DNA of 64,000 nucleotides from Siphonodentalium dalli (Eukaryota > Mollusca > Scaphopoda > Gadilida > Siphonodentaliidae), in assembly GCA_032622095.1 (NCBI GenBank), contig CP136066.1:171006664-171070663 (forward strand), given 5' to 3'. This document shows, in pieces, positions 1 to 10,460 of this stretch (its first letter is position 1; every line of letters starts with the position of its first letter). The position numbers and the translations under genes were made by a program. The notes under the pieces are model-generated. The model saw nothing but the letters and a program-made list of their open reading frames with translations, was not told the origin of the DNA and ran no database searches.

Positions 1-1855
1 GGCCTTAGTTGTCGAAAATATTCATATTTGTTCTAATCACCGTAAACAGAAAAACATTAAAACGCATACAGTTTCGTTCATATATACCATGACCATCACG
101 TAAACAGCATGTTATCATAAAGAACTACTATATTTTACCTAAGCAAGAGCCTGATTGTGTTACAGATGACAGCACAATGCTACTGGCTAATCACACACAA
201 ATGGCATAAACGCTCTTTATTAGTTCCATATTAGGAATTCACCAACAAAGAACGCTCTTTATGTTTACCATCATAATATAAACAAACACCAGAAAAGTAA
301 CTTTTTATGCTTTTGTTTACATAACAATGGTCAAACATTTGACAATGACATACTGTTTATGCGATATTTCTTATTTGTATACGGACAAAGTCTGTCTACA
401 TTTTGATGTCCTTTCTGTTTGTGGCGATTTTTGACGGGTGGAAATATTTTCACAGGATACCCACCGCCAAAGCCAACCGTACCTTTAACTGGCTGAAAAT
501 CAAACTACGAGAACAATTTCAATGTATTGTTGGTGTGAATGTTCCAGCTAATGTTTTGTCAGGTATGAAATTTCCAACTGTTGAACATTTTAACCAAAGT
601 TGAGGGTCTGAGTCGCTGCACCCATTCAGCATGTTCTCCGTCTGCTTCTACATAACGATATTAGTGCTAACTGATCATTCGGCGTTTCGTACAATCTCGA
701 TCGGTTTATTATTTATAAAATCCAAACTGTTCAATAATCCTAATCGTAGCCGTTACGTTTTGCGAAACGTTTTGTTTTGTTTGCTCCCCACCTGGCCCCA
801 CGTGAATTTTACGGATTCGAATAGCTGTTCGCATCCGTTACTCTATCCGTCCGTCAGTTGTGAAACCTCTCTATAACCAGAATCCTCTTCTTGTTTCGGA
901 AAATTCTGAGCCCGTCTGCACCCCCATGTTTTATCAGTATAATATGTTAATCTGTTGTATGTTTATTTATGTTAATGATATTAATTAAACGAACATGGCT
1001 CATTCGAACCGCCAAATTGTGTCTACGTAATTTGAAGGGGTGATTACCAGAAGTAGATACATGCACCAAATATTGATATACCGGCTTCATGTGCTCACAT
1101 ACCATTTTCATTGCTGTTTTCAAATTTTCGCCAGATTTCAGACAAACGCTCTTTATTTCTACCATATCAGGAATATACTAACACAGAACGCTCTTTTCTG
1201 TTCCATGTCGTGCAAATGGCTGGGGTTTTTTTTGGGACACAAACACCGTGTTCATAGTTGTATTTTCCATAACTGCAATTCGTATTTTTTGGGGGTTACA
1301 GAATGCTCGAAGAAAAGTAGTTCAGATATGTATTGCACACCCAATGGCTTATTTGTGCGAAATACAGCAAAATACAGAAGATTTCAAAACGTTCAATAAA
1401 CAATTGCGTATTGTTCTTAAAACCGATTACGTCTACAATAAGCGCTCGTTTGTGCAATTAAATAACCAATATAGACCTAAATTTTAGTACAGTACAAGCT
1501 ACAATCTTCAGGGTGTGCAATAAACATAGAACACAGTTTTGTGAACATGTTAACGTTATTGCACTCGTTTCTCATGACGCGAGGTAAAACTCGAACCTCA
1601 GGTTCTCATTTTACCATCGCGTCACAACAAACTCGTGCATTAACGTTATCATGTTCACACACTTGTGTCGTTCTATCTATGTATCGACCTATTTCGATAC
1701 TGGGAACAACTCAAAGGCGACTAATATCATGTGTATTTTGTAGCGCAAATCACCATGTGGCTTCAATAGCACATCGATCTTACCACTTATTATGACCTGA
1801 TAACAACATAATTAAGTACAAAATAATCACGGCAAACAGAATCATATCAACTTAC
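1..1855. repeat. Dispersed repeat A, copy 1
   Basis: No gene is supported. Bases ~505-1300 align by eye with 34877-35620 and with 48890-49290 plus 51000-51190. Bases 1655-1855 align with 35615-36040. Landmarks shared by the copies include GTTTTGCGAAACG, CGCTCTTTATTTCTACCAT and a TTTCCAACTGTTGAACATTT block. Bases ~51-275 reappear inverted at 45782-45990 and partly at 50250-50390. The short ORFs here are not conserved between copies, so I read the block as non-coding. Confidence 0.75.
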
Positions 1856-3600
1856 GGTGCGTTGCAAGAAATTTGAACGAAACGATTTTCTCACAAAGTT
1901 GACACAAATCTACTAGTATATAGTCAATTCTGCGAAAAATATTTTGACCGTCCAACAAATTTACGACTATTATTAGCCATCTGTAATCGTTATCAGTCAC
2001 GTGTTCATTTTGCGGAAGGTGTCTATTATTGAACAGCACATTGAAACTAAGAAGTGTAGAATTCGTTATTGAATGTAAATATAATAACAGAATCTGATGT
2101 ATATTGTTGAACAGCACATTGAAACTAAGATGTGTATAATTCATTATTGAATGTGAATATAATAACAGTTACGGTGAATACACGTCCTAAGTCTTAAGTT
2201 CGTCTAGAGATCTCTACTCCGATGAACAGAGGCTCCTAAGGCTGCGTGCAAAAACTGGTACATTTGTTTGATATCTTTTTTCAGGAATATCGTCATAGAA
2301 AACTACCTGGTGTCAGAATATAAAGGGCAACATTGCGTATAAATGCATCTTTATCAAAACTACCCCAAAGATAAGTAAAAGTCCCTTACTTCCACATGTA
2401 ATGGTACAACTATATTTATGGTGTATTCTTGTGAGATAATGTAATGCTAAAGGTGTCTATTATTGAACAGCACATTGAAACTAAGAAGTGTAGAATACGT
2501 TATTGAATGTGAATATAATAATAGTTACGCTGAATACACGGAGTCCTATTATTATATTATACTCATTATTTATGTGGGCAGTAGCCTTTATACGTATTAT
2601 ATTCATAATAACAGAATCTGATGTATATTATTGAACAGCACATTGAAACTAAGAAGTGTAGAGTTCATTATTGAATGTGAATATAATAATAGTTACGCTG
2701 AATACACGTCCTAAATCTTAAGTTCGTCTAGAGATCTCGACTCCGATGAACAGAGGCTCCTAAGGCTGTGTGCACACACTGGCACATTTGTTTGATATCT
2801 TTTTCAGGCAAATCGTCATAGATAACTACCTGTTGCCAGAATATAAAGCACAATATTGCGAATAAAATGCATCTGTATCAAAGCTACCACAAAGAGAAGT
2901 AAAATTTCTGTACTTCCCCATGTAACGGTGCAACTACCTTTATGGTTTATTCTTGTGAGATAATGTAATGCTATGTATAGGCAAATTTCGGTAACACCGT
3001 TACGGGTGGAACTACGAAGTTTTTAGAAGTGTAAAAATGGTCCAGGAGATGAGGGACCATGTAGGCTGACAAATTAAATAAGTCGCTCTTTAAAAGCATT
3101 CGGCCTTATGCCTTCTTCGGTTGACATTATTCAGACAGAATCACATGATGGCATTCGGATAAACACACAAATAACAATCATTGTTATTTGAACGCCGTCG
3201 TGTGATTTTGTCTGAATAATGTCAACTTCTTTCACAAAACTTTTACTGCTCACATAGTTAGCTGATGTACAGATGCATTTTAAAAGCATTTTTGAGTTTA
3301 TTCTGAGAATTATGTTTTGACCGTCCAACAAACTTACGACTATTATTAGCCATTTGTAATCGTTATCGGTACGTGTTTATTGTGCGAAAGGTATCTATTA
3401 TTCAACAGAACATTGCAACTAATATGTGTAGTATTCGTTATTGAATGTGAATGTAATAATATAATAATAGTTACGCTGAATACACGCGAGTTCTAAGTTC
3501 GTCTAGAGATCTCGACTCCGATGAACAGAGGCTCCTAAGGCTGCGTGCACACACTGGCACATTTGTTGATATATCGTCATAGAAAACTATGTGGTGTAAA
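1856..3600. repeat. Dispersed repeat B, several copies
   Basis: A ~350-400 bp block recurs at about 2025-2440, 2620-2975 and 3390-3600 (partial), and again at 51895-52250. Each copy runs from GAACAGCACATTGAAACTAA through CTCCGATGAACAGAGGCTCC to a TTGTGAGATAATGTAATGCTA tail where it is complete. The copies are in direct orientation and separated by short AT-rich spacers. No coding sequence is seen. Confidence 0.75.
3120..3226. repeat. Inverted repeat / hairpin in the cGLR 3' flank
   Basis: Two 31-nt arms (3120-3150 and 3196-3226) are inverted copies with about three mismatches, and the loop contains a smaller palindrome around AATAACAATCATTGTTATT. A shorter version of the same hairpin lies at ~52400-52480, downstream of the 53-55 kb cGLR gene, so the structure travelled with the segmental duplication. 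Confidence 0.8.
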
Positions 3601-4509
3601 GTTATCTGGTTCAGTTTTTATCAAAACACATTAATATTGGATAAACTGTCATTTGGACTAAAGTTCCCAGTTGTGTGAGCAAAATAAGTAGTGTTTTATG
3701 TGGTTTCGGACCAACATTAGTGAAATTTGCAGGTATGGAGGTGATGGGTTCCCGAAAATGCCAGATGCAAAAAAAAACGCATACCTTCCTGCTATTTTTT
3801 ACACCCCCCCCCCCCCGTATTGACGAACAGTTTACGAATGTTGTTTATGGTCACGTTGCCTTGTATTCAGTTCCGCCCATCGTTGTTATTACTGAATTGT
3901 GTTATCCACCTTGTTGAATAGAGTGTATGTTTACTTGCTTCGTTTGTGGTCATGTATAATATCTATCTTCTAAGATGTAACATTTACGAACGGTGTTTAT
4001 GGTCTCGGGCCATGACAGGTGAAACATGAGTTTCATCCATCTTTGATGCCTGTTGATGGACATGGTTGTTCACATCGATACAGTGTGTATGCATGGTAAT
4101 TGTTGTGCCGGAGGTTACAGGGAACTAACAACGGTGGAATATGCTATATATATTATATTGATTCATTTAAACAATGTTCATGATTCTCTTCAATCAAATT
4201 GTCTGTGAATTGTACATATAATTATGGTATACCTGTGAATGTTAGCAGCTAAATGTTCTGAAAATCTGACAGTAGTATCGAATTTACTGAGTTTGGAATG
4301 ATACAGGCGTGGCTCGAAGCAAAACCATTTGTGATATGAGTTGTCTTAATGAGTGGCGGTTTTGAATTTTGCAGAATAATATATGGGACATCATCAATCA
4401 ATTTTAATAATTTTAAACCCAAAATAAATGTCGCTAAACAAAAACATTTAGTTCCTTCTTCGGGTCTATATGTGATCATGTTACGCATTCAGCTTCAATG
4501 ACGTACAGT
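3600..4509. other. 3' flank shared by the three Mab-21 paralogues
   Basis: There is no ORF of note, apart from a poly-C run near 3806-3820. Bases ~3970-4200 align with 39056-39380. Bases 4180-4509 align with 52575-53117 apart from a transposon in the latter. This is therefore the conserved downstream flank, perhaps 3' UTR, of the cGLR genes. The TTAA at 4413-4416 is the unoccupied version of a MITE insertion site in the other copy. Confidence 0.7.
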
Positions 4510-5848
4510 TTAGGAACATTGATCTCGGCGGAATGTGGCGGCCATGAATTCCATCCAACCTTGATGCTTTTCTGACGCCAGGGACAAATTGCTAAAATCA
4601 GTTAGCACATCACTGACTGCATATAACGCCATGAAACTCTGATATTCTATACTTTCCGGATTTGTCGTTTGCATTAACATTCCTATCAAACCATTTGATC
4701 CACGAGACACCTTGATCCGAGCGCGCACAAGGAGTGCGTACTCGATGTTAAGGAACATTCTCTCGATAATAATATCCAATGCGGTAATGTTTGTCATAAA
4801 GTCACCGACTGGCTCCGGTCGCATTGAATAGGTGTCATTATATAGAGGATAACTGAACTTTTCGATGTGCCCGACTGCAAACGTTAGCAACTCTTTTGTA
4901 ATTTTATTGCACATTCTGTCGATATTTCCCTCGCATTGATTGCTGCCCACGCGACTGTCAGCACGTGACTTATGTAACATATCACGTAATACGTGGCCAG
5001 CAACATTGTTCCCACATGTTTTTAATTTGATAATGATATCATTGACGATAGCTAACCATTTATTCATTATGACTTCCGATCTTCGCAATTCTCTTCTGAC
5101 AGCATGACTGTCCCCTTTATTTGTATCTGCCGATCGTATCACGAAGAACTCTTCTAAAGGTTCATCAGTGGAATTGAGAATGGCACACATAAATGTAACG
5201 CAGGTGCCACGTTCAAGAGGGTACTGTTGTCTGTTTTGTATCTGCCGATCGTATCACGAAGAACTCTTCTAAAGGTTCATTAGTGGAATTGAGAATGGCA
5301 CACATAAATGTAACAAAGGTGCCACGTTCAAGAGGGTACTGTTGTCTAGAATACATCCAAAGATCAATCGTCTTATTAAATGACGTAAGCAATGATTTCA
5401 TTGTGTCTATATACTGGCGTCTGACTGTATGGGTAGGACACCTCGTCATTACATATGCTGATACTCGTTGTTTCATGTCATGGGATACAATCCCTGTTCC
5501 ATACATTACCTCTGTTGCTTCCAAGGTATTCACGATATGAGACATATGACCCGTCTGCGTACAAGCCGGGTTTGTTTGAGAGAGTTCAATTATATTACCA
5601 ACTATCTCCAGCTTTGCGCCTGATATTATTCCTGCGATATCATCAGTGATCAGACACAGCCATAGAAAACAACACAGCCGCCTGCGGACATATATAAGAT
5701 CAGATTCCGAGATACCGACCAACAAGTTCATTTCAGGAACAAAATAATGAGGCAAGATTCTGTCATTCAAATACTGATCAAGTCTCTTCAATGCATTGCG
5801 GTGGCCCTGTGTATAACGGCTCACCGGCGGGGAAACAATTTTCACCAT
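4510..5848 (-). pseudogene. Mab-21/cGLR-family pseudogene, N-terminally truncated and frameshifted
   Basis: Two minus-strand reading frames (5848-5213, then 5190-4510) together match the C-terminal part of the intact 660-residue paralogue at 53118-55100. Homology starts near residue 275 of that protein (LKRLDQ..N..LPHYF), so the whole nucleotidyltransferase core with its GS motif and acidic residues is missing. The breakpoint is near base 5792, and the residues upstream of it are unrelated. The frames are separated by a 115-bp tandem duplication, which shifts the reading frame by one base and repeats the segment around EEFFVIRSADT. The C-terminal end (GWMEFMAATFRRDQCS) is intact, and the 3' flank is shared with the functional copies. 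It is most likely a dead segmental duplicate. Confidence 0.88.
5120..5349 (-). repeat. 115-bp tandem duplication inside the pseudogene
   Basis: Bases from 5120 and from 5235 are near-identical at an offset of 115 bp, both ending in GGGTACTGTTGTCT. The intact paralogues carry the segment once. Because 115 is not a multiple of three, the duplication breaks the frame. Only a few substitutions separate the units, so it is recent relative to the gene duplication. Confidence 0.9.
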
Positions 5849-8140
5849 CGGTCCCGGTTAGGTGAGTTTTTGGTTTTTCATAAACCAGTTGTTTTCAAGA
5901 AAGCTGTCTTTTTCTATGATAGGCGTAACGCAAAAAGCAATCCTTGATGCCATGAATGTTACAGATTCCTTTGACAAACGTGTATTCTTTGAATATTCTG
6001 ACGCGGTAAGCGGGCTTATCCCAAATATTATAAAATTTAAACAAGTTCAATGTATGCAAGTTTGTTTGTGGGCGAAGTTCGACATCCAAGCTCTCTGACT
6101 GTTGTGAAGCGTATGATATATGTTTGGATCAAGTGTTCGAAAATTTAATTTCCGTCGATGTACTTGGCTCTATTTTGTGTACGTTTATAGCACTCTTCAA
6201 ACTTGTTATGAGATGATCGTAGCGAATTTCTGCATAGACACATGTTGGCCTGATTTTTGCGACGAAAAGTTGGCATATTGAACTGGGATTGGGTGCCATT
6301 ATTAACCAAGATATATACGCATTCGGAATAGTCGGAACGCTCTTTAAAAAATACTTCTTCAAATATTTCCGTTATTTCGTTAAAACACTTCTTCAAATAT
6401 CTCCGTAAAGGTAAAGGTACATTCTGTATAGAGTTATTACCCTTGAGATTAAATATGAAGCTAACATGCAGGATTATGTCGTGATTTAGTGGACAATCCC
6501 AAGCTCGCGTGCCACGCGTGGTCGGATTGGCCATTAATTAATGAAAATTTTAGGTACGGATTGTCCATTTATAAATGGACAATCCTTAGAGAATTGCCTG
6601 GTCTGGACTTGGTGACCGTGGTCTTCATGTGTTATAACTATATAGCTCATTATGTGTCAATAAAATTATCATGGCAGAACATTATGTGGTTAATATGACG
6701 GGAGCTTTTGAAGAACCATAAAGTGTACGTGCATTTCATAATTGAAACATGAGTATTTTGGAGTGCATGTGAGGACAAACGTTTTCTGATTTTTCCGTTT
6801 TTGCTAATTTGTTCCAGCCATTATTTTTACACCCACCCCCTAGTAGCACGAAAACAAGGATTTACGAGAGATAAAACAACACCGAATGTATTTCCTTGCA
6901 TACTATAATGATATATGAATAGTATGTGCTTTTTCTTCAGTGTATTTTCTCATAACAATCAGTCCAGTTGAATTTTTATGTCAGATGCTGTTTGAATTAT
7001 TCTTTTGTTAGACTGGTAGATAGGTCTACTTAGCTCATACTCCATATTGTAAATTTGAACAATCAATTATAAATAGCTACATTATGCTACATTTTGAAAA
7101 CAAAACTGTCCGAATTGGTAACAAGCAAAAACATTTATCTATGCTGGATTAATTAATAACTATGGTAAAAACAAATACAAGACAATAATATTCCATGTGT
7201 GATCTGCTATTACACTTTGAGATGCTGTGTACTTATCAAACTGACAGTTTTTATGAGTAAACTTAAGTTGACATTGCAGCATGCTGCAACATTCCACCAC
7301 CTAATCAGACTTATTGGTATATAATTCTCTTTGTTATATGCTTGATTTGAGTGATTAAAGCCACATTGCGGTTTGCGCTCCAAAAAACACAACATAATAT
7401 TCGCTTTTGAATTTTTCTCGGTATTAAAACAGATAATTACATGCATAAACTACCTTTCTATGGCAAATATGTGTCACAAAAAGACGCATTCAAGTCATGA
7501 AATTACACAAATATCTGGGTGTTTGGGACCCAAACAATCCATCTTCCATTTTCCATCATTGTCGGTACGCGATAAGGCGTTTCAATTTGATCATGTGTGT
7601 CCATGCGACAACAATGGTCTCTGGTGACAAGAATTTAATGATAGAACAGTCCTCCTGCATTTATCAGCAACGTAGCGACGATGAGTTTTCAGGCAGGAAC
7701 ATAATATTACTAATATAATAATAATTAATTATTATAAGAATTATGTACCATATCAAAGTAAAAGATGCCAGCTTCATGTTCCGCACTGGTGTGAAATTTG
7801 AAAGTGGTGTCGTTGCTATGGGAACGGCATGTAAACAATGTAGACACATTTTGAGGAAAAACAAAGGTAATTCTATTCTAGAGACTGAAACCGGTGGTGA
7901 AGATGCTGCTTTTGTGTTACTTTTCCATGTCTATTTTCAAACTACTCCAATATAAAATGGGGTAAACAGGTGTGTTATGTAGATTGTTTGCCATTTTGGG
8001 ACAGACATTCTACGTTATATGGTTTACGACTAAACATTGTTTGTGTATATTTCATTTTATTACTAACTTCAGTAGTTGGTGCACCTATCACAGATAAGTG
8101 TTCGCGTTTTTATATTTTCGATTCTGATAACTAAAGCGCT
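5849..8140. other. No gene recognised; AT-rich repeat debris
   Basis: No conserved ORF is seen. Bases ~7565-7650 recur inverted at ~29190-29290. Bases ~7350-7400 (AAGCCACATTGCGGTTTGCG) recur at ~50600-50640. A perfect 28-bp palindrome lies at 6558-6585. Confidence 0.6.
6558..6585. repeat. Perfect 28-bp palindrome
   Basis: The sequence is self-complementary over 28 bp, centred on TTTATAAA, with outer ends GGATTGTCC and GGACAATCC. A GGACAATCC half also occurs at ~6490-6498, just upstream. No element boundary could be identified. Confidence 0.85.
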
Positions 8141-8151
8141 TTTTGAAGAAA

Positions 8152-8201
8152 TGTTGTTGTTGTTGTTGTTGTTATTGTTGTTGTTGTGATTGTTGTTGGA
8201 A
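8152..8201. repeat. (TTG)n microsatellite
   Basis: This is an interrupted TTG tract. The same tract and its right flank (ACCATCGAATCGGAT) occur at ~33499-33545, so it is part of a small dispersed repeat. The cysteine-rich ORF through it is an artefact of the tract. Confidence 0.9.
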
Positions 8202-8402
8202 TCTGATGATACGGGTACCATCGAATCGGATAATGTACCAATATCGGAATATTTTAAAGTTATTTATTAGTCTGAATTTTTCAACCATTTATTGTTTTCA
8301 AGAATGCTATATATCACCCACCACGCGTCTTCCGCTGGCGACATGCATGTTACTCACTGGCAGGTAGTTAGAAAGAACAGCGGCATTGAAGTTCAATCAA
8401 AC

Positions 8403-8411
8403 AAGATGGCG
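8403..8411 (+). promoter_or_regulatory. YY1-like motif at the presumed LINE 5' end
   Basis: AAGATGGCG lies 235 bp upstream of the ORF1 start. The second ORF1 copy has the same motif at 63037-63045, 248 bp upstream of its ATG. YY1 sites of this form mark the 5' end of some LINE promoters (human L1, for example). That it works this way here is inference. Confidence 0.45.
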
Positions 8412-8637
8412 ACTTAAACGGGTGAAATTTTTTTGATGGGAATCAAAACACGTATAAATCAACCTGTATAGGCGGTATCCTGCATCACAACAAGTAGCGT
8501 CGAAGACACAATCGACCGACTGGTCATATGATCGCAGTGAGTGACTTGATTGCATAAAATACATATAAATAAATCAAGTTTGAAAATCCACAAAAACACA
8601 TCACCAATTGTCGTGCAACTTTTTACTACTGAGAAAT

Positions 8638-10184
8638 ATGCCTGACAAACGTCTACCAGCATCAACATCAAGCGCTGATGAAAGCTTGCATACGGAATCG
8701 GTAAAGCCTAAACTAAAGCAAAGGCCTTCTAAACAGTGACTGAGATCTTAATAAATAGAAATTTAATGCATCAAATACCAGCATGTCCGCGATAGTGGCG
8801 AGTATTTGAGTACATGACGTCATCAATAATATCGGTTGACTTATTCCCGTTTCATTTGGGTCACACAAAAGTGTGTGCCCGTGTGTTTCAATTTTTTAAA
8901 ACGGTTCATTAACACAGGCTGGTCGCCATATTTCTACGTCATCATCATATCAGGAAATTGTAATAGGTAGCTGAGAACGATTTATGACGTTGACCGGTCC
9001 TGATTCTGGCCGATGCGCCATGTAAAATGTCTGAAAGAAACAAGTCATATTTGTTGAATAATAGACATGATACAGGTGAGATACATTGATTCTGCCAACG
9101 GCATACGTTTCTTCAAATATAGAGGCGCCAGTTGCTGTAAAAACATCGCAGTTTAATGGTAAATTGGATGAAAAAATAGACTTTAACCTATTTTATTTAT
9201 CGACAATGACGACATGACCAAATTTCGACCCAGGTGCTTGATGCACACCTGGTACTTCTATACAAGGTAAGTGGTCTAATTACTTCAAAATCCAAAATAT
9301 CACTCAATTATCACTGTTTAGAAGGCCTGTGACTAAAGGCGGTATTGCCAAATTAAAAACAAAAAACAACACCTAGCCAACCAACATTGAACTTTGGTCC
9401 TGACCCCAAAAAACAAGTCAATAGTAGCTCAGCCATTGAGAAAAGTTTGGAGTTGATAAATAAGAAACTGGATATGCTTGTGACAACAGAACAATTAGAT
9501 AATAGACTTAAGCCGTTGGTGAAAGTGGATGACTTGAACACAATTCTGGAAAAGATGAGAGGTGACTATGACAAAAAAATAGTAGATGTGAGGGATGAAT
9601 TTGCAAGCAACATTTACAAATTAGAAAAATCAATGGTTTCATTAAAGCAAGAAGTGAAACAGCTAAACGATGATTCAGATGATAAAAGTGATGAGATAGT
9701 AAAACTCAAAGAAGTGAACAGAAAGCTAAATGATAACATCAATAATCTAGAGCAACAGACAAGGAAGGAGAGTGTGAGAATATTCGGGATAGATGGTGAC
9801 AGTAAGAATGAAACTCGGCTGGAATGCGAACAGAAAGTTGTAAGAATGTGCAATGATAAGTTAAGTATGAAAATATCATTGTCAGATATCAGTATTGCAC
9901 ATAGACTGGGTCACTATACTGACAATCAAGATCAGCCTAGACCTATGATATGCAAATTTGTATCGAGAAGAACAAAGAATGAAGTGATTGGTGCAAGAAA
10001 GGTGCTGAAGGGGCAAAAGACTGTCATAAAAGATGACCTCACCCAAATAAACAATATCTTGTTGAAAACAGCAAAAGAAACACAAGGGGTTAAAGATTCG
10101 TGGACAATGAATGGTAAAATATTCATAAAATATACTGATGATAACAAGAGAAACAAAGTTATTAAATGTTTGAGAGACATATAA
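8638..10184 (+). pseudogene. LINE ORF1 (coiled-coil/RRM RNA-binding protein), interrupted
   Basis: The product is the ORF1 nucleic-acid chaperone of a non-LTR retrotransposon, which coats the element RNA. It starts with ATG at 8638 (MPDKRLPASTSS), matching the start of the second copy at 63285. After codon 27 (8718) a 613-bp MITE is inserted. Without it the frame continues at 9339, meets one TAA (9354-9356), and then runs open to 10184. The visible regions are a heptad-rich coiled coil (9420-9760), an RRM-like segment with VRIFGI (9773-9790), and a C-terminal domain with ISIAHRLG (9889-9912) and a basic tail. The coding part from 9387 lacks an ATG at its beginning. The copy is inactive because of the insertion and the stop. 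Confidence 0.85.
8719..9331. mobile_element. hAT-like MITE inserted in LINE ORF1
   Basis: The terminal inverted repeats are CAAAGGCCTTCTAAACAGTG on the left and the complement of CACAGGCCTTCTAAACAGTG on the right. The target duplication is ACTAAAG (8712-8718 and 9332-9338), extendable to 8 bp with one mismatch. An 8-bp duplication and CA..GG ends fit the hAT superfamily. No transposase is present, so it is non-autonomous. Removing the element and one duplication copy keeps the ORF1 frame. Confidence 0.85.
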
Positions 10185-10329
10185 TTAAACATTCCCATAA
10201 TGTGCAGATTGGAAATGTTTGTCTATTGTTTGATCATCAGCCATGTCCACTAAATTGTAGTGAATATTATCAGTCCACTATGTCCATTAGTATATGGTAT
10301 ACATGTGTGTTTAAAGTCCTTTGAAAAAG

Positions 10330-10460
10330 TCAGTCCATATATGTGTATATGTATGATGTGTATATGTATGTATATGCATATGGGTATATATGTATGTATA
10401 TGTATGTATATATATATGTGTATGTTGTGTGTATATATATGCATGTATATATTGTTGACA
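10330..10460. repeat. TATG/TA-rich microsatellite
   Basis: This is a run of TATG, TGTA and TA steps that opens the long tandem array. The two-strand ORFs through it are repeat artefacts. Confidence 0.9.

Noticed and set aside
631..876. ORF in repeat A copy 1
   Set aside because: Not open in the corresponding positions of the other copies.
8143..8367. Cysteine-rich peptide ORF
   Set aside because: Created by the TTG/TGT microsatellite.
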